DNA of 64,000 nt, taken from the NCBI RefSeq assembly GCF_050624435.1, contig NC_134530.1, positions 142,888,721-142,952,720 of the forward strand, read 5' to 3'. A program made the translations under genes and the position numbers. A model generated the notes under the pieces. It was not told the DNA's origin and ran no database searches. It saw only the letters and a list, made by a program, of their open reading frames with translations. Positions 44,501 through 55,400 of this stretch are shown one piece after another. The stretch comes from Tenrec ecaudatus. Lineage: Eukaryota; Chordata; Mammalia; Afrosoricida; Tenrecidae. How positions within the stretch are numbered: position 1 is the first letter of the stretch; each line of letters opens with the position of its first letter.

Positions 44501-47500
44501 CCTGTTTGCTTGGCTTTGCTGTGCAGCTGCCATATTGGACAGCACTGTTCTAGGCTCTTCTGTAACGTCCTCCCTGGAGGGTTCTCTTCTCCCGTCCAGT
44601 AACAAGGAATCACTCAAATGCACACACACTGCCGCTCAGCTCCACCACAAGCAAAAAGTTGCTCTGCTCCACACCCGGAATGCTGCCCACCTCCACTTAG
44701 AGAATCACCAGCCCAAATTTCTCTTCCTATCTGAAGACTTCTCCAGTTCATGTAGACTGGATTAGCTCCTTCCCTCTCCTACGAGTCCCCATGCTCTGTC
44801 CCCCCAACACACCCATGACCGTCAAGTTGATTCTTAAGTTTGGTGGTAATGTTTTCCAGGCTGCGCATCTTTATGGAAGTAAGTCACCCCATCTTTCTCT
44901 AGCGGAGCTCCTGGTGGGTTCAAACCACTGACCTTTCTGTTTGCAGCCGAGCGCTTGAACCACTGTGCTATTAGGGCTCCTCTTTGTTTTTTTTCCAATG
45001 TGCCGGTTTTAATGGAAGTTGTGTACAAGACATTTTACTCTTGCATCTTCTCAAGTGATTCTTCCCTGTATCTGCCCTTTTCCTTTCCTACTTGGCGAGG
45101 TCTGGCTTTCTGTTCCAGGATCTTTTTGCGGTCTTTGTCCAGCTTTAACCTCGTCATGACCACCTTGCTGGGGTGAGTGCCCACATGGACAGTGGTGCCG
45201 TGAGCTTGATCTCGCTGCACCCGCTCAATGTAGATGACGTATTTCTTCCTGTAAACCTGAACCACTTTTCCAGTCTGCTGACATTTTTTGTGTCCTCGTA
45301 CAACCTGAACTTCCTCATCCTTGCGGATGAGCATGGACCGAACATTGTCTATCTGTCTCAGTTCCTTGGAAAGAGGGGAAGAAATGATCTTCCTGCCAAC
45401 GTGGGAAGGTGCATTGAAATGCCTTTTCCGGTTTTTGCTCCGGTCCAAAGTCACAAAGGGATTGAACTTCATTTTGGCCACTACTCCTTCAGCGATGGCC
45501 CCTGGGACTCCTCCTTATGACCCCACCAAACCCAAAGCGAACTTGTTCCCTTTGAATCGATTCCAACTCACAGAGACTTTGTGGGACAGATCAGAGCGAC
45601 CCCATAGGGTTTCTGAGACTATGAAATCTTCACAGATGCTGACTGCCACACCTTTCTCCTCTCAACACCGTGTCCCCAGGACTCCTTTAGGACGGCAGGG
45701 CACCCGTATTTTACCACTCCACCTTTCTGTGAGTCCAGTGTGTGGAATCTAACGGTGATTTCCCCGGCTCATCGTAGTTGGCGCATGTTGTTGAGATTGT
45801 AAGGGGTTGGTTGTAGGGTTGATTCTGACTCGCCGTGGGAAGGTGACATTATTAGTCTTACATTGCTACTACTTTACTTTAAGACATTGAGGCACAGAGA
45901 GAGGAAGTGACTCGGTCAAGGTCACAGTGCTATTTTGAAGTGGCTACTTAGTTGGGTTGCTAACCATGAGGTCTATGGGTCAAAAGCACTAGTTGCTCTG
46001 GGGGAGGAAGATGAGGCTCTTGACTCTTGACACTACAGGTCATAGTCAACTCAGGGTAGTGGTTGATTTTAAATCACCCAGGCTGGTTTTAATCATTCTT
46101 TGATTCACTTTCCTTTTATTCTTTCTTCAGTGGTATCTTTATTATCTTGTGTATATCAATAAATATATTTTAAATGCTTGTGTTTTTATTTCTTACAGTA
46201 ACCTGCTCTGGAAGCACACTTGGAATGGGTAAGTCACTTTTCTCATGGATGAATTACTCAAATTCAAAACTTATGAGACAGGGTAGAATTCCTCCTGTGA
46301 GTTTCCAAGACTGTAATTTTTATGGGAGTAAGAATCCCTGTCTTTCTCCCTCAAAGTGGCTGTTGGTTCAAACCGCTAACTTCGCAGTTAGTGCGCCATG
46401 CATTGCCATTATGCCGCCAGGGCATTCCATGGATGAATTAGGGGGTATTTTTCGGTTGCACTTTGGGATGTCTTAGTAAAATCCGTTTCAAAATTGCCTC
46501 GATTTCTTTCTGTGATGTGAGGAGTTCCTACCACTTCCCCCATTCAAAAACAGCAACATTTTTTTCTTGTGAATCTGTAGTGATGGTCAACAGAGCAGAT
46601 GATCGGTTTTGCATTCAACAATTCCTGTATGCTTTGTTTCATCTCATGCACCGCGATTCCCTTAATTATCACTCATCCCACTTCCTCCCTGTACTTCACA
46701 TTTCCACCTTCGAAATTTCCTAACCCTCTGAACGCAGTTCTTGGTTCAGTGCTGCCCTTTAGGTCTCAAATGGCTGGTTAGTATCAGATGTGCAGAGCCC
46801 CCTAGTGTTATTACTCCCTCTATACACCTGTCTGTGGTTTGGCTGAAAGCGGAGCCATGGAGATGAGCTCAGTTCCAGACCTAAGGAGTGACTAAAGGCC
46901 ATAGTCTCAGAGGACCCATCAGTCACCATCCAACCAGTAAGTTTGGTTTCTTTCCATAGCTCCTCTTCCTTATCATAGAACCTCCCCAGATTTGCCAGAC
47001 AAGATAAACTCTCTTAGATTCTAAAGACTTTTTCGTCCATTTGAAACTAAATATTCCTCAGAGGAGTAGTTGCTGAATTCCTCATTCGGGTTTGAAAGCG
47101 ATCAGTTGGTTCCTAAAAGTCCTTTAAGTCACATTTGTGGTGAAGTTGGAACATGTGCATATTTAGCCTTACAGTAGGGTCACCAAGTGGGGCGCCCTGG
47201 TGGCAGGGTGGTTACACATTTGGTTGCTATCTGCAGGGTTAGCAGTTTACAACCACCAACCGCTCCAAGGGAGAAAGACAGGCCTTTGTGCTCCTGTGAA
47301 GAGTCACAGTCTCGGAAATGCACAGCGGCAGTTCTACTCTGCTGTGTAGGGTTACTGGGCGTCGGGATCGACTCCATCGCAGTGAGGATAGGGTCATCGA
47401 GAAGCCCTGCATTGTGAACACTTGGTTTGCAGATGGTTATGGATGACAGTGGAAGCCCCAAATCCATTTTCAGGGTCCCCACGTGAATCTACTCTCCAGC

Positions 47501-49422
47501 GAATCTTCTCTGATCATAGTTGAGAGATGTGAGTAGCTCAGTTATCAGACAGAGAGCCTTGTAAAGTCGCTCATGACAAATGCAGTTAGGTTAAAATGTC
47601 CTATCTTACCATTGATCTCCCTGTAGACCCATTTTAAATTTTAAAGCTGTTTTGATTGAACAAAAAGGAAAGGGGAACTACATGTGGATTAAGCCTCTGG
47701 TGAATCCCCTCTGACCACGGCCCAGGGGTGTGAATAGCCTGGTTAACATGCAACTACATTGGAAACTGGATTGTTGCAGATGCAGCTAGGTTCAAGTTTA
47801 ACACCCTATCATTTGATCTTCCTTATCCATTAAAATTTGTTCTAGTTTTTAATGTTTTCTGCTTTCTTTTTGATTGACGTTTTATCTGTTTTGTTTTTCT
47901 TATTTGTTTTGTTGTTGTTGATTTAACGTTTTTCTGTAGATGAAATCCAGGATAGGTAAATCTATAGAGACAGTAACTGGATTAATGGTCCTTCGGGGTT
48001 ATGGCAGAGGAGGTTGGGGGGAAAAGGGGAGCTAATAATGTGAGTACAAGAATGAAGAAAATGTTTCAGAATTGACTGTGCTGAGGATTGTACAACTCTT
48101 CTTGATGTGATTAAACTAGTGAATTGTATGATATGTGGATTATGTGCCAATAACACTGTAGAGGTGGAGTGTGGGAGTCCTGGTGGTGTAATGAGTTTTG
48201 AGTTGGACCTCTAACCAAAAGGTCAGTAGTTCAAACCCACAAGCAGCACCATGGAAGGAAGATGAGGCTATCTGTCCCCATGAAAATGTACAACCTCAGG
48301 AACCCACAGAATCATGTTGCGCTGACCTAGGATTGCTGAGTCCGAATTGGCTCAAAGGCAGTGGATTAGTACCGTCACCAAGGAGCCCTGGTGGAATATC
48401 AGGTTACAAGTTGAGCCAAGGTCTCTATGAGGCAGAGCTGACCCGGTAGCAGTCAGTTTGGCTTTGAGATCGTCTGACTCTGAGTCAGAATCCATTTGAT
48501 GGCAGTGGATTTTTAACTCAAGAAATTAGTCTTGGTGACACTGTGGCTGAAGTTCTAGCCACCAGCCCCTCTGAGGACGAAAGACGACAGTCTCTGGAAA
48601 CATGTACAAGAGCAGAATCAACTTGATGGCAGCAGGATGCAGCAAGAAGAGCCGCAGAGCTGGTCTCCACGGCATATCAGCTGCGTTTGCAGCAAGTGAA
48701 GGGGATTCGCTGTGCGTTGTTGCTGTTGTCCGACGGGAGTTGGTTGCGACCCACAGCGACCCTGCCCGGTCCATCCTCACAGTTGTTCTTCTGCGGCCAG
48801 GTGTCAATCATTCCGTTCGTGGAAGGTCTTCCTCTTTTTCAATGCCCTCTACTTTACCAAGCACCATGTCCTTTTCGTAATGTCCTTGTGAGTAGGAGTG
48901 GGTTTGTGACCAGTTGAGGGCAAATTTACATCACATTCAAGGGCAAGTACACTTCGGATGTTTGTAACTTCCTTCAGAGAGTGGGTCCCACCTTGCCTGT
49001 ACCTGGGAGCCACCCCAAGATCCCACAAGCACTGGCGACCCTTCAAAGCTCCTCACAACTGCAGCAAGGCAGAGGGCTTCTCTCTCGGATTGCCCATGGC
49101 CCCAGTCACAGTGCGGATTCTCCGGGGCAGGTCTGGGAAAGGTCCGAGACAGCGTTTGTCACAGGTCCCGGTGGTGACAGTGGGGTCCAAGCTACTGGTC
49201 TGATTCCACTGTCAGACGCCAGTGGCAGTCAGCAGTGAGCTGCCTGCTGCCTGCTTCGCGGGATGGGTGTGCGTGGCCAGAGGAGGGAAGGGGTGCTGAA
49301 AGCGGATTTGCAGTGAGGAGAACCCCCCCCACCCCCCTGCTTCCTCAGTATGTACCCAGGGTGCATACTTGCCAGGCGATTCTGCATGTCCCAGAGTGGC
49401 TACTGTGGAGATGACCACATGG

Positions 49423-49469
<47 letters not shown>

Positions 49470-52400
49470 AATCTACAGACCATGCCAGTCAGATATGGCG
49501 CGAGTGGAAATGAAGACTTCTTCCCGTAAAGCCCCCACGACAAGGCCGCGCCTGCTCAGCCAGCCCTTCCTGTCACCAGCAGGGACTTGGTCTGGATTCT
49601 CTTTCCATTGCCTGCTCTCGCTTGGACGCCCTTCTTCTCCCAGTCCACTAATCATCTGGACACAGCAAGACACACACGTTCCCATTGCTGCCCACCTGCA
49701 GGCCTGAAACCAGCACCGGCCAGCAGTCACAGCACGTTTGTGAAGGGTTCACGTTTCCAGTGACCCGGGGAAACAGGGATTATACAAACCATACGGTGAG
49801 GAACCTTGTAAATGATCCCAGAGTGGATCTGTACTTGAAACATCTCCCAGAGCAGAAGGAGCCCTCGTGGTATAATAGGCTGTGCATTCGGCTACTAACT
49901 TCAAGGTTAATAGTTTGAAACGACCAGCAGCCGTGCAAGAAAACGATGAGGTTTTCTACTCCCGTGATGATTCCAGTCTCAGAAACCCACGGGGTCCTAT
50001 AGGGTGGCTAAGAGTTGGAATCAACTTGATGGCAGTGAGTGAGACCCCGTGTACCGGTGGCCTGGTCCTAGGAGGCCTGATCTTCAATGAAATGGACATG
50101 GGCCTCGGTCTGCTTTCTCAGAAGCTGTGTCCAGAGTTGGAAAGGGTTTTAACTGAGGGAAAGAGGATCCCTGGCGGTGCTGTTGGGTAAACGCTGCTCT
50201 GCTAAACAACCAGCAGCTCCTTGGGAGAAAGATGAGCTTATCTATGCCAGCAACGGTTTGCAGCCTCGCAGACCCTACCAGGGCCACTATGCGTCCGAAG
50301 AGACCTGATGGTTGTGGGTTCTTCTGGTTGTGACTTACAGAGGGCTCATAGAAGTGCCTTGGGCATACCTAGGAGAAAGGAGTCATGCACTGTGCATGGG
50401 CCTACCTAAGCTCTTATTAAAGAGCCCTATTGCCTTCAAAAGAAGAAATGCTTTCAAACTAGCACTCTAGGACCTTGCTATTCAGCATGTGACCAAACGG
50501 TCACCAGAAGCACTGACGTCGCCAGAGGCACTGACTACCTCACCAGAGAGCTTGTTAAAAATGTAGACTCTTGGCCCCACCCTGACCTACTAAACCAGAA
50601 TTTGCAGGATCCCCGGGTGGTTTTGTGTTCATTTTCAGGTTTCAGAAGCACTGGGTAGTAGTTCTCAAACTTCAGGGTGCGTGCCAGAATCACCCGGAGA
50701 GCTAATGAAGGAGGCCGAGGCCCAGGCCCAGGCTGCTTGAGATAGGATAAGACGCGGGTGTTTGTATTTCTATCAAATTCTCAGGAGATTCCGATGCATG
50801 CCAGGTGCTAGAAGTACTACTCTGTGTAGGTCGCTAGTCTCCTCTTACTTTGTCTCTCTAGAATACAGCTTCTCACTGCTCCTCTTTCCTAAGCAAGGCT
50901 CAGTCTTCAGCCTGAAATCTGCCCTTCTCTTAAAGTAGAATCCTCAACCACATGAGTGGAGGCTGTTGTCAGAAGTTCCTACTGACTCGTAGGGACCCAG
51001 TGCACAACAGAATGAAACATCACCGGGCCCTGCGGCATCCTCGCAATTGTGGTTAACTTTGAGGCCGCTGTTGAAGACACAGTGTGAACCCATTTCATTG
51101 CGGGTCTTCTCGTTTCTCACTGCCCTTCGACTTTACCAAATATGACATCTGTTTCCAGAAACTGATTTCTCCTGGTAATAAAGTATGTGAGATGAAGTCC
51201 CCTCATCCTCACTTCTAAGAGCATGTTGGCTCTACTTCCAAGACAGACCAGTTTATTCTTTTGGCAGTCCATGATACTTTCAATGTTCTTCTCCAGCACC
51301 GTAGTTCCGAAACATTGATTCTTCTTCGGTCTTCTTTATTCCGTGTCCAACTTTCACATGCATATGAGGCAACTGAAAATAGTATGGCTTGGATTAGGCA
51401 CACCTTAGTCCACATCCTGGCTCTTCAACACTTTGAAGAGGTCTTGCCTAATATAACATGCCATTCGATCCCTTGACTACTGCTCCCATCCAAGCAAAAT
51501 GAAATCCTTGACAACTTCAATATTTTCACCATTTATCATAATGCTACTTATTGGTCCAGTTGTGAGAATGTTGTATGCCTTTTCAGTGAATTGCAATCCA
51601 TACTGAAGGGTGCAAGATTTTCATGAGCAAATGTGTCAAGTCTTTTTTTGTTCTCAGCAAGAAAGATTATTTCATAAATGCATCCTGGGTGGTTGATAGG
51701 CCGTCCAGCTATCCTGATGCTGTGTCTGTATTTTTTGCTCGGCATGTACATTGAATAAGTGTGGGGGAGGAGACAACCCTGGTGCACACCTTTCCTGATC
51801 TTAAACCGTGCAGTATGCCCTTGTTCCATTTGCATGACTGCCTCTTGGTCCATGTATAGGAAATTCTGGATATCCGTTCTTCTCAATGCTACCCGTGATT
51901 TGTTATGATCCACGTAGGCAAATACCTTTCTGTAGTCAATGAAACACAAGTTAGCATCTTTCTGGTATTCTCTGCTTTGAGTCAAGATCCAACTAACATC
52001 TGAAATATCCTTCATGCCACATTCCCTTCTGAAGCTGGTTTGAATTTCTGGCCACTGCCTGTCAATAGACCGCCGGAATCATTGTGTCATGATTGTCAGT
52101 CAAGTTTTACTTGTGTGTGATATTAATGATATTGTTCTAGAATGTCCACATTCTGTTGGGTCACCTCTCTCTGGAATGGGTACAAATCTGGATCTCTTCT
52201 AGTCTGTTGGCACAGGCCAGGGAGTGTATCCGGTGCTTCCTCCGCTTTCTGAACCGTTTCCCTTGGCTTCCTGTCAATTCCTAGAGCCTTGTTTTTGGCT
52301 AATGCCTCAGAGCAGCTTGGACGTCTTCCTGCAGTGCCACTGGCCCTGGATCAAATACCCACCATTCTTGTTTGGACAGCGACATGGTGTGTTCCTCCCA

Positions 52401-55400
52401 TCTTGCTTTGACGCTGCCTCCATCATTCTGTTTTAGCATGCGTGCCGCCAAAGCAAGCCCGGGGGTTGTGGGAAGGGCTGCTGACCGTAAGGTCAGCCAT
52501 GTGAAGTCGTGGACAGCTCCAGGGGAGAAGGAGAAGGCTTTCCGCTCCCGCGAGTAGATTTTCGGTCTCAGAAACCCAGGCGACTGTTCCTCTCTGTCCT
52601 CTCGGGTCACCGTGAGTTGGATCGACTCGATGGCAATGAATTTGTTTGCAGTTGTTGTTGGAGTTTTCCTCATTCAATATTTTCCTCAGAGAATCTTTCA
52701 ATATTGCCACTCGAGGTTTGAGTTCTTTGTTCAGTTCTTTCAGCACATCTTTTCCAGGTAAGGTCTTCCTCTATTGGTGCTCTCAGGTCTTTGCACGTTT
52801 CATGATCCTATTATCCTTTGTCTTCTCAAGCTGCCCTGTGACTTTTTTGTTTAGCCTTTTTACTTCACACTTAGTCCGTTTGCTTCAGCTACTTTACTAA
52901 ATGCTTCAGAGCCTCTTCTGGGATCCTTCCTTTCTTTCTTGGCTTTTGGACGACCTTTTGCTTTCCTCATGTATGATGTTCTTGATGTCCTCCCACAGCT
53001 CATCAGATCTTCTGTCATTAGTGTTCAGTGTGTGGACTCCGTTCTTGAGATGTTCTCAAAATTCGGGTGCAGATATAGTCAAGGTCATAGTTTGGCTCTC
53101 ATGGACTGGTGTTCATTTTCATCAGCTTCAAACTGGACGTACAGATAAGCAACTGGTGGTCTGTTCCACGGCCGGTCACTGGCCTGGTTTGGAGCCGCTG
53201 GCTGCTAATATTGAGCTTCTCCATGATCTCTCCCCACAGCTGTAGTCAATTTGACTTCTGTGTATTCCATCTGGAGAAGTTCACGTCTCTAGTTGCTATC
53301 TATGTTGCTGAACAAAAAGGAATAGCAATGAAGAAGTCATCGATCTTTCAAAAATTCTATCATCCAATCTCCAGCTTCGTTTCTTTAACTAAGGTTCTAT
53401 TTTCCTACTAGTCTTCCTTCTTCCGACTTGCACATCCCAACTTGTTTCCAACTTGCACCTCCAAATCGCCAATTATCAATGCATCTTCATTAAGTGTTTG
53501 ATCAATTTCAAACAGAAGAAGTTGGTGGAATTCTCCGGTTTCTTCAGCACTAACTTTAGTGGTTGGCGCATACATTTGTAATAGTTGTATTAGCTGGATC
53601 TCCTGGTGTGGGTATAGATATTATCCTGTCACAGACAGCATCGAACTTCAAGATAGATCTTGCAATGTCCTTTTTTGATGTTGAGTGTGATGCCTTTCCC
53701 CCTAAATTTGTCATTTCTGGTACAGTTAAACCATATGATTGCTGATTCCAAATGGCCAATCTCAGTCCATTTCAGTTCACTAGTTAGGATATTGATCTTC
53801 ATGCATTCCATTTAATTTTTCAACAGTTTCCAAACTTCCTAGATTCATACTTCATACATTCCATATTCCCATTATTAGTCGATATCTTCAATGGTTTCTT
53901 CTCACTTCAAGTCATTCCCAATCAGCAAATGAAATCCCAAAAGCTTTATTCGAGCTGTCATTATGGTTGGCTCGACTTTGAGAAAGTAGCTCTTCCTCAC
54001 TTGTATTTTGAGTGTTTTCCAACCTGAGGCCCTCACCTATCGACACTATCTCTGACAATGTTCTGCTGCTATTCATAAGGTTTTCTGAGGCGGATTCCTC
54101 AGAAGTGAGCCCACCTCTTCTTCATAATCTGTTCTTTGTAGAAGCTCCCCTGAAGCCTGTTTACGTCGTGCGACCCTGCTGGTGTTTGAAATATCAGTGA
54201 CATCACTTCCAGCATCACAGCACCACACAAACCGCTACCAAACGGCAAACTGACAGACAAGTAGTGGTTACAAAATATATGAGGATTAAACAAGAGATCA
54301 ATTATTGGGCTCCATGTGGGCCAGTGGTAGCGATTATTGATTCATGGTCAGTTAAGTTCATGTCACACTTTGTTATTTTTAGGTGACCCTGAGTCACCCT
54401 AGCAACCTGCGTGCAACCCTGCGTGCAAGAGAGCAACACTGCCAGGTCCCGTGCCGTCCTCACATCTGTTCTTAGGTTTGAGCTCATTGTTGCAGCCGCC
54501 GTGTCAGCCCATCTCATTGCCAATCTTCCTCTTTTTTGTTGACCTTCACCTTACCAAGCATGACATCCTTTTCCAGAGGCTGGTCTCTCGAAAACAGGTC
54601 CAAATGATGTACCCATTATTAGCATTCTAAGACCCTATTTCCAAGTAAGATGCTTGCATTTTACCCTTATTTCTCCCAGTGTCAGGGGTTCTCAATGCAT
54701 GGTCCCTGGACTAACAGCATAAGCATCGCCTAGGAACTTCTGAGAAATGCAATTTCCAGAACCTCATCTCACATCTACTGATTCAGAAATTCTGGGAAGG
54801 GGAGCCCAGGAATCTTGATTTTAACAAGCCTCCAAGGGATTCTGGTGCTTGCTAATGTGTGAGTGTGATGGCTCTCATTCAGGAAGCTTGAATTGAGAAC
54901 TCTGGCTGTAATTCAAGGAAGCTTGCAATGCTGAAATTTGGATGCAGGTTCGAAGGGAAGGGGAATACAATCCGTTTGATTGGGAGGTACACAGGGAGGG
55001 CTGTGTGCGTCACTTCATGGGGGTATCCATTGTGTGGGCTACAGTATCACCTGCACAAACCGGGGAACTTTTAGGAAGTCTCCCATGCACCTCCTTCAGC
55101 AGTTGCACATGTTGATGCTCCTCCCTAAACAACTCCCCACATGGATGGAACTTTGGCGCTCCCCCAAGGAGCATCGCTACTTGGCCTGGCAGTTGACCTA
55201 GATCCCTAGCCTGACCTCGATGAGAGACTCTTTGGGAGGATTCATTTCATGAAGCAGGAGAAAGATCACTTGGTTGGTTAGAAACGGCTGATCATTTCTT
55301 CTTGCCCTTCAAACATTCCTAACAAAATCCAAAATCACTGCCATCGAGTTGATTCTGATTCCTGTGCGTTTTGAGGCTGCAAATCTTTAAGGACACAGGA

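Noticed and set aside
45173..45752. Plus-strand open frames of 115 and 143 codons
   Set aside because: Antisense shadows of the RPL26 retrocopy plus adjacent SINE.
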